Shown here piece by piece: positions 25,338 to 34,581 of a stretch of DNA of 64,000 bases. Source of the stretch: Clostridium ganghwense (GTDB lineage: Bacteria; Bacillota; Clostridia; Clostridiales; Clostridiaceae); NCBI RefSeq assembly GCF_026735165.1, contig NZ_JAPQES010000006.1:249529-313528 (forward strand). Reading direction: 5' to 3'. The position numbers were made by a program, and so were the translations under genes. Below the pieces are notes generated by a model that saw only the letters and a list, made by a program, of their open reading frames with translations, had not been told where the DNA came from and did no database searches. How positions within the stretch are numbered: the stretch's first letter is position 1; each line of letters begins with the position of its first letter.

Positions 25338-26498
25338 TTACTTTAAAGTAATTACATTCGTAACATCAATTTCATCAAATGGTCTTCCATTATTTTTTGG
25401 CTTTTTACTATGTATCATTATTTTTTCACCAGATGGACTCCATGCAATAGGCATATAATATTCTCCTGCACAAATCAATGATGCTTTCTTTGTTTTTACA
25501 TCTACTACATAAAGCCCTTCATGTCCTTCTTCATTTGATATATAAGCTACCTTTGTTCCATCTGAAGACCATCTTGCAGCATATATATATCCTTTAGCTA
25601 AAACCTCTCTTTGTTTTCCTTCTAGATCTGTCAATACCAATTCATTTACATCTTTCTCAAGATTTGATGTAAGCATAAGAAGTTGTTCTTTATCAGGAGA
25701 TACACTAACCTCTTGAACATCATCTTTAACTAATTCTTTCTTTTCTTTTTTATTCATATCATAAACTTTTATTTTGTCATCATCATCTGCTCCACGATGT
25801 ATTGTTACATAATATATTTTATCTCCAACTTTTATTGGATTTGTGATGCTACGTCCATTTAATGGATCTTTTGTTCCTATTGTTCCCTGTTCTACATCTT
25901 TTATTTTTTCTATATTTCCATTAACATTTATAATAGCAAACCCTCTAATACTATGGCAAGGAACAATTAACTCTTCATCATTAATCCATTGAGCTTCACT
26001 CAAATCATATTCATCTATAGCATTATCTGAAATTTTAACTATTGTATTTCCTTGTACATCTGCAATATAGCCTGTAGCCATTTTTTCAAATTCATTTCTA
26101 TAAAATATATACTTGTTGCTCGGTGAAGAAATTGCCCCATCTTGAAATTTTAATTGATCACCAATTCCTTTTTCTTCTTTAGAATTTAGATTATATAAAT
26201 AAAGATTTTTCACTTTAAAATCAGCCTTAAGTTTAGCATTATCAATTTTTATTGATTCTAATCCTTTGTTTTCTTTTGTGATTGCTATTTTGTTTTCATC
26301 TACCCAATCATATCCTGTTACACCTTCATAAGTATCAATTTTAGATGCAACCACCTCAGTTGCTAAAATATCTTTTGTATCCTTTATAATCGTTATATTT
26401 TTATTATTTTCTTTTCCTTTTACTTTATATTGTGTATATCCAAAAGTTCCTAATAAAGTACTAAACGCCAACAAACCTATTAATAATTTTCTTTTCAT
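25338..26498 (-). CDS. TolB-like beta-propeller (PD40) exported protein
   Basis: This 386-residue protein has an N-terminal signal or anchor segment (residues 1-22). Repeated blades follow with the TolB/PD40 pattern, for example YAARWSSDGTKVAYISNEEG and PIAWSPSGEKIMIHS. Such six-bladed propellers bind proteins or ligands at the cell surface. It lies about 90 bases downstream of a two-component system in the same orientation, so it may be its target or partner. AAGGAGG lies upstream of the ATG. Confidence 0.75.
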   Translation of the reverse strand: MKRKLLIGLLAFSTLLGTFGYTQYKVKGKENNKNITIIKDTKDILATEVVASKIDTYEGVTGYDWVDENKIAITKENKGLESIKIDNAKLKADFKVKNLYLYNLNSKEEKGIGDQLKFQDGAISSPSNKYIFYRNEFEKMATGYIADVQGNTIVKISDNAIDEYDLSEAQWINDEELIVPCHSIRGFAIINVNGNIEKIKDVEQGTIGTKDPLNGRSITNPIKVGDKIYYVTIHRGADDDDKIKVYDMNKKEKKELVKDDVQEVSVSPDKEQLLMLTSNLEKDVNELVLTDLEGKQREVLAKGYIYAARWSSDGTKVAYISNEEGHEGLYVVDVKTKKASLICAGEYYMPIAWSPSGEKIMIHSKKPKNNGRPFDEIDVTNVITLK

Positions 26499-26588
26499 AA
26501 TTTTTCAATTCCTCCTTATTTTCTATAAGAATACTATACCTAATTGATTTTTCAAAAGTATATCTAATTATTTCAAAACTGTAAACTT

Positions 26589-28040
26589 TTATAAAGAAGG
26601 AAAAGAAATTAAAAATGTAGTTCCTTTTTCTTTTGTATCTAATAACAAAATGGTTCCTTTTTGTTTTTCTATTAATTCTTTTACAAGAGAAAGACCTAAT
26701 CCTGTTCCTCCATGATTTTTGGATTGATCTTTATTAACCATATAAAAAGGTTCAAATATCTTCTCTCTTGCTTCTTTTGGAATCCCAATTCCTGTATCTG
26801 CTACTTCTATAAATACTTTTCTGTCCTTAGTATAGCTATTAATAAATATTTCTCCATTAACCGTGTTATATTTTATAGCATTGTCTATTAAATTAATAAA
26901 AATATGCATTAGATTTTCTTTATCTCCTAAAATAAATCCGGATTTCAAGCTTTTTATTAAGCTAATATTAAACTTATGAGCTTTGCCTTGCATGCGACTG
27001 CAAATTTCTTCTAGTATGTCTTTCACATCTACTTTTTCACATTGAAATTCAAAATCATATTTTTGCAAGGAAGATAAATGTAAAATTTTCTCCACCATCT
27101 CATAAAGTCTTTGTGTCTCTTTTACGATATTCACTTTTGCATCTTTCAGCAAATTAGGATCGTCTGAATACATATCCAATACATCCATATATGTTTTTAT
27201 AACTGTAAGAGGTGTTTTGAATTCATGTGTTATATTCCCAATAAAAGTTTTCTGCTGCTTTTCTAATGCTTTTAGTTTTTGTACTGCTAATCTAAGCTTT
27301 TGCTGTTCTTCTTCCATTTTTTTTATATTTTCTTCAATTTGACTGCTCATATAATAAATTCCTTCACTCAATTCCCCAAGTTCATCCTTCCTTCTAAGAG
27401 GAACAATACGATTATATAAGCCCATCTTAATATCTAGTGTATCTTTTTTGAGTTTAACAATACTTTTAGAAAATGTATTAAAATAAAAATATGCACCCAT
27501 GAAACTTAATACAAATACAGCAGCTCCTATTCTGATAAAAAGGGATTTTATATTATTATAAAAATTAATATTTTTTTTAAGTGAATAATAAAATTTAATA
27601 ACTCCTATTTGGTCTCCATTATAAATAGGAGCCATATATTCTACATAATCTCCTGCAATTTGATACGCTATTTGATCCTTCAGTGCGTGAGAAAGTAACT
27701 CTTTAACATCTTTTCTATTATTATATGGCATAGAATTAGCTATTTCTTTTCCATTCATATCATAAATTGCAGTATGCATTCCATTTATTGAATTTAACTG
27801 ACTTACAAGTTTTGATCCACTCTTTTGTAAAAACTGTCCTGAATCTTCTATTGATTCTGTAAGATATATTTGCTTGATATATGTGTTTGCAATTTTAACC
27901 TGTTGTGCTAAATACGTTTCATAATCCTTCTTTTGATTGTTTCGTATTCCACTTAGCACTAGTATGCTGAGTATACTCACTGTCAAAAGTAGAAGAATTG
28001 CTAAAAACACACTAGATTTTATCTTTATACTAACCTTCAT
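26589..28040 (-). CDS. Sensor histidine kinase
   Basis: This 483-residue protein has two membrane helices (about residues 10-30 and 165-185) enclosing an extracellular sensor domain of Cache-like size. A HAMP segment follows, then a HisKA phosphoacceptor motif (FIGNITHEFKTPLTVIKTY) and a HATPase domain with NLIDNAIKYN, DTGIGIP and GGTGLGLSLV boxes. It autophosphorylates on the His and passes the phosphate to the adjacent response regulator. The ATG at 28040 overlaps the regulator stop by 11 bases. The ligand is unknown. Confidence 0.9.
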   Translation of the reverse strand: MKVSIKIKSSVFLAILLLLTVSILSILVLSGIRNNQKKDYETYLAQQVKIANTYIKQIYLTESIEDSGQFLQKSGSKLVSQLNSINGMHTAIYDMNGKEIANSMPYNNRKDVKELLSHALKDQIAYQIAGDYVEYMAPIYNGDQIGVIKFYYSLKKNINFYNNIKSLFIRIGAAVFVLSFMGAYFYFNTFSKSIVKLKKDTLDIKMGLYNRIVPLRRKDELGELSEGIYYMSSQIEENIKKMEEEQQKLRLAVQKLKALEKQQKTFIGNITHEFKTPLTVIKTYMDVLDMYSDDPNLLKDAKVNIVKETQRLYEMVEKILHLSSLQKYDFEFQCEKVDVKDILEEICSRMQGKAHKFNISLIKSLKSGFILGDKENLMHIFINLIDNAIKYNTVNGEIFINSYTKDRKVFIEVADTGIGIPKEAREKIFEPFYMVNKDQSKNHGGTGLGLSLVKELIEKQKGTILLLDTKEKGTTFLISFPSL

Positions 28041-28725
28041 AGATTTCACCTACAGCTTTATATCCTACTCTATATACTGTTTGTATTATATTTTCATATG
28101 ATTTACCTAATTTTTTTCTAAGTCTTTGAATGTGAATATCCACAGTGCGGGTTCCTCCAATATACTCCATCCCCCAAATTAAATCTAAAAGTTCATCTCT
28201 TGTATATACTCTATCTAAATTTGATAATAAAAGAACTAGCAAATCAAATTCCTTAGGCGTCAATTCCACTTCTTTTTCTTTTATAAGAACTTTTCTTTGT
28301 TTTAACATAACCTTCACATCTTTAATTTGTATATCTGTATCTTCAGATTCATTTGTATTTTTATTTAACCTTCTAAGTAATGATTTAACCCTTGCCATTA
28401 CTTCTCTTATATCAAAAGGCTTTGTTATATAATCATCCGCTCCTAACTCTAATCCTAATACTTTGTCTACAATATCATTTTTTGCAGTAAGCATGACAAT
28501 TCCTAAATTTTCTCTATTATCTAATTTCCTGCATACTTCAAATCCATTCATTTTTGGCATCATCACATCTATAATCACTATATGTGGATTAAAGTTTTTT
28601 ATATTATTTAATGCTTCTTCTCCATTATAAGCCACGTCAACACTGTAACCTTCTCTTTTAAAAGTATATGCAATTAAGTCTGCAATACTTTTTTCATCAT
28701 CTACTACTAATATTTTTTCTTCCAT
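28030..28725 (-). CDS. OmpR/PhoB-family response regulator
   Basis: This 231-residue protein has a receiver domain with the acidic pair DD near residue 10, phosphoacceptor Asp about 53 (IIDVMMPKMNG), Thr about 80 and Lys about 102 (ITKPFD). A winged-helix DNA-binding domain follows with LTPKEFDLLVLL and GTRTVDIHIQRLRKKLG. It is the partner of the overlapping histidine kinase. The ATG at 28725 has GAGGGTGAT upstream. The TolB-like gene behind the kinase is a candidate target. Confidence 0.92.
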   Translation of the reverse strand: MEEKILVVDDEKSIADLIAYTFKREGYSVDVAYNGEEALNNIKNFNPHIVIIDVMMPKMNGFEVCRKLDNRENLGIVMLTAKNDIVDKVLGLELGADDYITKPFDIREVMARVKSLLRRLNKNTNESEDTDIQIKDVKVMLKQRKVLIKEKEVELTPKEFDLLVLLLSNLDRVYTRDELLDLIWGMEYIGGTRTVDIHIQRLRKKLGKSYENIIQTVYRVGYKAVGEIYEG

Positions 28726-28812
28726 GCATTTATCACCCTCTCTATATATCACAGTATAATATATCTAATAAAAAATTATCAATTATTTATAGAGATAATT
28801 TTAATTAGCAAA

Positions 28813-28846
28813 AACCACCATATGAAGTTATTAACCTCTGGTGGTT
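28813..28846 (-). terminator. Terminator after the TipA-like regulator gene
   Basis: AACCACCA pairs with TGGTGGTT around an 18-base loop, with a T-run on the minus strand. It lies about 57 bases past the stop. Confidence 0.65.
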
Positions 28847-28902
28847 CTCTTATTTTCATTTCTTTATATATTATTTATTCATCTAATATATCCTTAAATA
28901 TA

Positions 28903-29670
28903 TTACTTTTCTAGATTGTCACAGTAGATGTTCATAGCTTCTTTTAAAAATTCGGCAAGCCCTTCCTTGTATTTATCAATATTAGTCTTAAAGCGTTCAT
29001 CATTAACATACAGTTCTCCAAGTCCTCTAAATATTTCCGGAGTACAGTCATAGAAATACTTTGTAATATGCTGTCTTAACTCTCCTACAGCTTCTTGAAC
29101 TTGTGAATCTGCTGGTCCTTTATCCATAACATTTGCGATTTTTTTATAGATTTCATCCCATTTTGCCATTATTGCAGCCCAATCATTTTTTCCATATCCT
29201 GAAGTCTTCTCCTGACTTTCTTTATATGCTTTAGTATTTCCGTACTTTTGTCTTACCTCTTTTGCATATTTTTCTTTGTGCTCTTCTATCTTAGTCATAT
29301 CAAATGCTTCAAACATTTCTTTTTTATTCATATCAATTCCTCCCTCAATTGAATCGATTGTCTTTTCTACAGATTTAATTATTTTTTCAAGTCTTTTCTT
29401 TTTCTCTACAAGTAGTTCTTTATGAGACTTTAATGCTTGTTTTTTATCAAATCCAGGACTATCTAAAATTGTTTTTATTTCTTGGAGGCTAAATTCAAGT
29501 TCTTTAAAAAATAAAACTTGCTGTAACCTTTCAAGGTTTTTATCTGTATAAAGTCTGTATCCGGCCGGACTTACAGACTCTGGTTTAAGCAGTCCAATTT
29601 TATCATAATGATGAAGCATACGTACGCTTATCCCCACCATATCTGCTACTTCTTTTACCTTGTAGTACAT
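28903..29670 (-). CDS. MerR-family regulator with TipAS domain (TipA/Mta-like)
   Basis: This 255-residue protein has a MerR helix-turn-helix (residues 3-72, VADMVGISVRMLHHYDKIGL), a long coiled coil (75-115) and a C-terminal helical TipAS domain from about 125, with the MAKWDEIYKKIA and YVNDERFKTNID patterns. TipAS domains bind thiopeptides and other drugs, and the family (TipA, Mta, SkgA) activates its own promoter and efflux genes. Its own promoter has a 19-bp spacer and dyad. GGAGGTGAT precedes the ATG. Confidence 0.92.
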   Translation of the reverse strand: MYYKVKEVADMVGISVRMLHHYDKIGLLKPESVSPAGYRLYTDKNLERLQQVLFFKELEFSLQEIKTILDSPGFDKKQALKSHKELLVEKKKRLEKIIKSVEKTIDSIEGGIDMNKKEMFEAFDMTKIEEHKEKYAKEVRQKYGNTKAYKESQEKTSGYGKNDWAAIMAKWDEIYKKIANVMDKGPADSQVQEAVGELRQHITKYFYDCTPEIFRGLGELYVNDERFKTNIDKYKEGLAEFLKEAMNIYCDNLEK

Positions 29671-29688
29671 CTTATCACCTCCATCTTT

Positions 29689-29719
29689 ATAGTAATCTAT
29701 AACACAGTGTTAGGGTCAA
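29689..29719 (-). promoter_or_regulatory. Autoregulatory MerR-type promoter of the TipA-like gene
   Basis: On the minus strand TTGACC and TACTAT are separated by 19 bases. The spacer holds the dyad TAACAC-T-GTGTTA. The position directly ahead of the regulator gene fits the autoactivation known for TipA and Mta. Confidence 0.85.
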
Positions 29720-29749
29720 TAATAATTTTATAAAAAATATACTTTCTTA

Positions 29750-31039
29750 TTAAACCAATTGAACTACCCTCTGGTACTGCGGTATCCATCCCATTTTAAA
29801 GCTTCCAACTCTTCCATTTCTATTCTTGGCTACAATACATTCCAGCTTCCCCCTGTCCTTTGAATCCATGTTGTAATATTCATCCCTATACAAAAACATA
29901 ACAACATCTCCATCCTGCTCTATTAAACCTGATTCCCTTAAATCAGAAAGCATAGGTCTATGGTCAGCTCTCTGCTCAACCGCTCTGTTTAACTGACTTA
30001 AAGCTATTACTGTAATATCAAGATCCTTTGCCATATTCTTAAGTTCTCTTGTTATTGTACTTATCTCCTGTTGTCTATTTTCAGCTTTTGCATTTATAAG
30101 TCCTATATAATCAATAAGTACCACATCTAAATTGTATTTTAGCTTTAAAGCCTTACATTTTGCTCTTATTTCACTAACTGTAATATCTGAAGTATCATCA
30201 ATAAATAAGTTTTTATCTCCTAAAGCACTGCTGCATTTTGCAAGTTCAACCCACTCCTTATCATTTATACTAGCTTTTCTAATATTCTGATAAGGTATCA
30301 ATGCAGTAAATGAAAAAATTCTTTGCATAATCTGAAACTTGCTCATTTCTATGCTAAAAACAGCTGCTGAACCATTATTTTTTACTATATTCATTATCAA
30401 ATTTAGTCCAAAAGCTGTCTTACCCATTGAAGGTCTTGCAGCAACTATAATAAATTCTCCCTTCTGCATTCCACCAGTAGCTATATTTAATTCTTTATAA
30501 CCTGTAGAAATTCCTAACAACTCGCCTTTCTTACCATAATTATCTTCCAGCTTTTTAAAACTGTCCTCCACTATATCACTTATATGAGCCATCTTATTTT
30601 CTTTTTCTGTATATATATTGTATAACCCCTGTTCCACCATATCAGCTATATTTTTTGATGTCTTTTCTTCACTATAAGCCATTTTTTGTGCATTGTAGGA
30701 CATTATAATAATTTTTCTAAGTCTTGCTTTCTCCTTTATAATCTTTATGTAACTATTTATATCCTCATATCCCATGAAGCTTGATAATAACTTAGAAAGA
30801 TACGTGACCCCTCCAACATCTTTAAGTCCATTTCCTATTCTGTCACTTAAAGTTAAAACACTTATTTCTATATCATTTTTATATAAATCACACATTGTTC
30901 TAAATATAAATTGATGCCTTGTACTATAAAAATCCTCAATTTTTAAACTGCTTATTACCTGGGAAATTTTTGAATTGTTGTTTAGAATTATTCCTAAACT
31001 CCCTGCTTCAGCTTGTAAATTTTGTGGTAACTTATTCAT
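29750..31039 (-). CDS. Second DnaB-type replicative helicase, phage-like
   Basis: This 429-residue protein has an N-terminal DnaB domain and a RecA-like C-terminal ATPase with Walker A ARPSMGKT, Walker B VVLIDYIGL and the SDLRESGLIEQDGD motif. It is clearly a paralogue of the chromosomal DnaB at 42377-43708 but more divergent in its N-terminal half. It follows a phage-type replication protein, so it is most likely the helicase of a prophage or plasmid remnant. All ATPase motifs are intact. GAGGGGGAG precedes the ATG. Confidence 0.85.
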   Translation of the reverse strand: MNKLPQNLQAEAGSLGIILNNNSKISQVISSLKIEDFYSTRHQFIFRTMCDLYKNDIEISVLTLSDRIGNGLKDVGGVTYLSKLLSSFMGYEDINSYIKIIKEKARLRKIIIMSYNAQKMAYSEEKTSKNIADMVEQGLYNIYTEKENKMAHISDIVEDSFKKLEDNYGKKGELLGISTGYKELNIATGGMQKGEFIIVAARPSMGKTAFGLNLIMNIVKNNGSAAVFSIEMSKFQIMQRIFSFTALIPYQNIRKASINDKEWVELAKCSSALGDKNLFIDDTSDITVSEIRAKCKALKLKYNLDVVLIDYIGLINAKAENRQQEISTITRELKNMAKDLDITVIALSQLNRAVEQRADHRPMLSDLRESGLIEQDGDVVMFLYRDEYYNMDSKDRGKLECIVAKNRNGRVGSFKMGWIPQYQRVVQLV

Positions 31040-31054
31040 AACACAACTCCCCCT

Positions 31055-31819
31055 CTACACTTCCAAAGCTTGTTCTTTAAATTCATTTATATATGCACTT
31101 GCATTTATTTTCTTTTCATTAACCTTTACTTCTGTTTGATTTAGATAAATTTCAAATTTACTTCCAAACAAAGTATCTGGTCTCAAATACTTTGCCATCT
31201 TCTCTTCACCAAGCCATTCCTCAACCTTTATATCAATTACCTTTTTAAAGTCATTAAGCCTGTACCCATCTTTCCACCTAGCATTGATGCATTTACATGT
31301 AAGCTTTGAATTATGCTTGTAATTAGAATTAATCCTTTTATTTAGATAATCAATTATTTCAAAGTAAGGTATATTATTCTTTATACATTCTTTGTTCTTT
31401 TTGTTTATATCCAAGCTCTGTTTCCTTTGTGTTTCTTTACTGTTACCTTGATAGATATAATTTTGGTACAATTCCCAATTTACAATGGTTATAAGTGTGT
31501 ACTGTCTGTTACCTATACCATGATTTATAGAGATCATATTCTTTTTTATCATCCATTCACAAACTCTTTTTATAGTCTTTGGATTAGGCTCCTTCCATCT
31601 CAGCTTTTCATACCACCCTACTCCTTTTGCGATATTTCTATAGCTTGTTAAATACTGTCCTCTTTTTATAAGAAGCTTGTCCCCGTCCATCATAGGTATT
31701 TCGCACTTCTCATGATTTGCTCTATATTTTATAAACTGCCATACCCTGTGATACAAAGGAGGCATGTACCATATTTCAGAATGAAGTTCTTTTCTATAGT
31801 CTTTAATATATCCACTCAT
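31055..31819 (-). CDS. Phage-type replication protein with conserved C-terminal domain
   Basis: This 254-residue protein has an N-terminal winged-helix-like region (residues 1-100). Its conserved C-terminal segment ends near KYLRPDTLFGSKFEIYLNQ, the hallmark of the phage replication-protein family PF09524. Such proteins act as origin-binding or helicase-loading factors for a phage DnaB. It is followed after 15 bases by the DnaB paralogue, so they form a two-gene replication unit. The ATG at 31819 has AAAGGTGATG upstream. No integrase, capsid or lysis genes lie nearby. Confidence 0.8.
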   Translation of the reverse strand: MSGYIKDYRKELHSEIWYMPPLYHRVWQFIKYRANHEKCEIPMMDGDKLLIKRGQYLTSYRNIAKGVGWYEKLRWKEPNPKTIKRVCEWMIKKNMISINHGIGNRQYTLITIVNWELYQNYIYQGNSKETQRKQSLDINKKNKECIKNNIPYFEIIDYLNKRINSNYKHNSKLTCKCINARWKDGYRLNDFKKVIDIKVEEWLGEEKMAKYLRPDTLFGSKFEIYLNQTEVKVNEKKINASAYINEFKEQALEV

Positions 31820-31967
31820 ATTCATCACCTTTTCCAACTTATATTTCAATTAGTAAATATGCAGTTATAAATTTTTATGTACCATTTTTTACAAAAAATA
31901 AAGCTAATAAAAAGAACTGGCTACAGATTCTATAGCTATGCTAATTTTAAAAAAAAGATAATTGCAC

Positions 31968-32017
31968 GTTTTGTATTGTTTTTTATTATTGTTTATTGTT
32001 TTGTATTGTTATATAAT
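31968..32017 (+). promoter_or_regulatory. Direct-repeat promoter region of the HbpS-like gene
   Basis: The 13-mer GTTTTGTATTGTT occurs at 31968-31980 and 31998-32010, exactly 30 bp apart, with further ATTGTT units between. TTGTTT (31989-31994) and TATAAT (32012-32017), separated by 17 bases, form a likely promoter lying across the repeats. The repeats could be operator half-sites on one face of the helix. Confidence 0.5.
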
Positions 32018-32091
32018 TGAAATAAGAAAAATTCAATAGAAAATTTAATATTTTTTTGATTTTATGACAAAAAATAGAGAGGAGCTCTAGT

Positions 32092-32562
32092 ATGCCTGAT
32101 TATGACAAGATGTTAAAAGAATTTAAAAAGCAAGAAGAAATATTGCAGTTTACTAAATTTACTAGTGAAACAGCTTTAGAAATTGGTATGAAGTTGATTG
32201 AGAAAGCAAAAAATAAAAATATACCAATTACTGTTGATATCGTAAAAAATGGGCATCAATTATTTCACTATTCATCAGAAGGAACTTCACCAGACAATGA
32301 TCAATGGATTATTAGAAAGAATAAAGTGGTCAATAGATTTCATACGAGTTCTTTGTATATTGGTACCAAATTAAAGATGGAAGAGAAGACGCTAGAAGAA
32401 AAATATCATATTTCTTCTAAAGAATATTTACCTTATGGAGGAGCGTTTCCATTAATTATTAAAAATGTAGGAGTAGTAGGTACTATTTCTGTATCTGGCT
32501 CAAGACAAATAATAGAACATAACTTAATTGTAGAGGTTTTGACAGAAATTTTATCAAATTAA
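32092..32562 (+). CDS. HbpS-like / UPF0303 heme-degrading domain protein
   Basis: This 156-residue protein matches the UPF0303/HbpS-like family. It has an N-terminal helix, the ITVDIVKNGHQLFHYSSEG strand region, and a glycine-rich end with YGGAFPLIIKNVGVVGTISV and SG. Family members bind or degrade heme, or act as small accessory proteins. It is cytoplasmic, as no signal peptide is visible. GAGGAGCT lies before the ATG. It is single and divergent from the phage-type replication unit. Confidence 0.8.
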   Translation: MPDYDKMLKEFKKQEEILQFTKFTSETALEIGMKLIEKAKNKNIPITVDIVKNGHQLFHYSSEGTSPDNDQWIIRKNKVVNRFHTSSLYIGTKLKMEEKTLEEKYHISSKEYLPYGGAFPLIIKNVGVVGTISVSGSRQIIEHNLIVEVLTEILSN

Positions 32563-32622
32563 GGTAATTTTAGATGTGTAATTCATTCTCCTGTAAAAAA
32601 TACAGATTAATAAACAAAAACA

Positions 32623-32649
32623 GAGAAGAATAAATGATTTATTCTTCTC
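32623..32649. terminator. Bidirectional terminator between the HbpS-like and glycerate kinase genes
   Basis: GAGAAGAATAAAT pairs perfectly with ATTTATTCTTCTC across one central base, flanked by A-rich sequence. It lies between two convergent genes. Confidence 0.75.
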
Positions 32650-32680
32650 CATCAATACCATTATATTAAAACATTTTTTA

Positions 32681-33823
32681 TTATTTTATACCTTGAGTTC
32701 CTTTTATCAAACGCATTACTGATTCAGTTGTTTTTAAAAGATTTTTCCTACAGCAAATCTTAGCTTCCTCAAAAGGTATTGGTTGAAGATTTGTTGAGAA
32801 TATTGAAGTAATACCTCTTTCATATACTTTTTCAGCCTCATCACCAACTGCTCCAACTATAGCTATTACTGGAATATCATATTTTGAAGCTTTCTCTGCA
32901 ATTCCAACTGGAACCTTTCCTCTCAAACTTTGACCATCTATTTTACCTTCACCTGTTATAACTAAATCTGCATTAGAAATTATTTCATCATATTTTACAA
33001 CATCTAATACTATTTTTATTCCAGGCTGAAGTTTTGCTCCTGCAAAAGCCACAAGACCTGCTCCAAGACCTCCTGCTGCACCAGATCCAGGTATATTTTG
33101 AACATCCACACCCAAATCTCTTCCTACTATTCCAGCAAAATTCTTTAGATTTTCATCTAACATTTTTACCATTCTTTCATCAGCACCTTTTTGTGGTCCA
33201 AAAATATATGCTGCTCCAGATGGTCCAAATAGTGGGTTGTCTACATCACATGCAGCAACTATTGTACAATTCTTAATTCTCTTATCAATACCTGATATAT
33301 CAATACGTTCTAGATTCTCTAAACCTCCACCATTTAAATCAACCTCTTTATTTTCCTCATCTAAAAACCTCACACCTAATGCTGCCGCCATACCAATACC
33401 ACCATCATTAGTAGCACTGCCACCTATACCTACAATAATCTTTAAACATCCTCTGTCTAATGCATCTAAAATCAACTGTCCTGTACCATAAGTAGTAGCA
33501 ACCAGTGGATTTTTTCTATCTTCTACAAGGGTAAGACCTGATGCAGCTGCCATCTCAATAACAGCTGTTTCTTTATCTGGTAAAACGCCATAAAAAGCTT
33601 CTACTTCTTCAAATAAAGGATTTTTTACTTTAACTTTTATTTTTTCTCCTCCAATAGCTGTTAAAAATGCATCTACAGTTCCTTCTCCCCCATCTGCTAT
33701 AGGAATCTTTATTACTTCTGTATCTGGAAAAATATTTTTAATACCTTGTTCAATAATACTGCATACCTCAATTGAGCTCATTGTTCCTTTAAAAGAATCT
33801 GGTGATATAATAATCTTTTTCAA
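32681..33823 (-). CDS. garK: Glycerate kinase
   Basis: This 380-residue protein is a full-length type II glycerate kinase (GarK/GlxK family). It has the N-terminal SPDSFKGTMSS, PIADGGEGTVDAF, GIGGSATNDGGIGMAAALG and VITGEGKIDGQS motifs in order. It phosphorylates D-glycerate with ATP, feeding it into glycolysis at 2- or 3-phosphoglycerate. The TTG at 33823 is chosen because AGGGGG lies seven bases upstream; an ATG two codons earlier is too close to that site. No transporter or reductase gene is adjacent. Confidence 0.92.
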   Translation of the reverse strand: MKKIIISPDSFKGTMSSIEVCSIIEQGIKNIFPDTEVIKIPIADGGEGTVDAFLTAIGGEKIKVKVKNPLFEEVEAFYGVLPDKETAVIEMAAASGLTLVEDRKNPLVATTYGTGQLILDALDRGCLKIIVGIGGSATNDGGIGMAAALGVRFLDEENKEVDLNGGGLENLERIDISGIDKRIKNCTIVAACDVDNPLFGPSGAAYIFGPQKGADERMVKMLDENLKNFAGIVGRDLGVDVQNIPGSGAAGGLGAGLVAFAGAKLQPGIKIVLDVVKYDEIISNADLVITGEGKIDGQSLRGKVPVGIAEKASKYDIPVIAIVGAVGDEAEKVYERGITSIFSTNLQPIPFEEAKICCRKNLLKTTESVMRLIKGTQGIK

Positions 33824-33902
33824 AGTCATTCCCCCTTGTAAATTAAAAAAGGTCCAAACCTAAAATAGTCTAAACCTTTAAATGACTTATATTAAAATTT
33901 AA

Positions 33903-33978
<76 letters not shown>

Positions 33979-34087
33979 AATATAAAATTTATCTATAAAG
34001 ATATTTTACTACTATGTAAAACCCTATATCAAGATATTTTTTACATTTATACTATAATTATTCAATAAAATAGTAAATAAATTTATC

Positions 34088-34558
34088 TTATCTAAATCTT
34101 TGTCCGTTTCTATTTCTCCTTCTGCAGTGTCTACACATAACCATATCGTTATCACATGATGAGTTTACTTTTGAACCACAACTAGGACATATTACAGTTA
34201 TATTATTTAAATTATCTGTACTTTCTTCCCATTCATGTCCGCAGTTTTCACAAGTAATTTTGCATTTATTTAAAGTGTAATTTCCACCTTCTATTTTTAA
34301 CCTTTTACCATTTATAAGGCTGTCTGCTACCTTTTGTTTAGCACTTGAATATATTCTTTGAAAAGTAGAACGAGCAATTCCCATAACTTCTGCACATTGA
34401 ATTTGATCAAGTCCCTCTAAATCCATAAGTCTTATGCTTTCTACTTCTTCAATATTCATATATATTATGTCTTTATCGTTGCTATCCAACTCTAAAGGAC
34501 CAAAGTTTCTGAATCTTGGTAAATACATTACTCTTCTAAATTTGGGCGGTCTTGGCAT
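34088..34558 (-). CDS. DUF134 (UPF0251) helix-turn-helix protein with C-terminal zinc ribbon
   Basis: This 156-residue protein starts MPRPPKFRRVMYLP and has the sigma-like helix-turn-helix LDQIQCAEVMGIARSTFQRI of the UPF0251/DUF134 family. A C-terminal extension holds Cys knuckles CENCGHEW, CPSCGS and CRHCRRR. DUF134 proteins are putative DNA-binding regulators often found near genes for NifX/NifB-like iron-molybdenum cofactor proteins and DUF5320, as here. AAAGGAG precedes the ATG at 34558. A palindrome in the DUF5320 promoter is a candidate binding site. Confidence 0.88.
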   Translation of the reverse strand: MPRPPKFRRVMYLPRFRNFGPLELDSNDKDIIYMNIEEVESIRLMDLEGLDQIQCAEVMGIARSTFQRIYSSAKQKVADSLINGKRLKIEGGNYTLNKCKITCENCGHEWEESTDNLNNITVICPSCGSKVNSSCDNDMVMCRHCRRRNRNGQRFR

Positions 34559-34581
34559 AAAAAATCTCCTTTCGTAAAATA

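Noticed and set aside
32092-33829. Plus-strand frames inside the glycerate kinase gene
   Set aside because: They are shadows; the minus-strand frame has all the kinase motifs.
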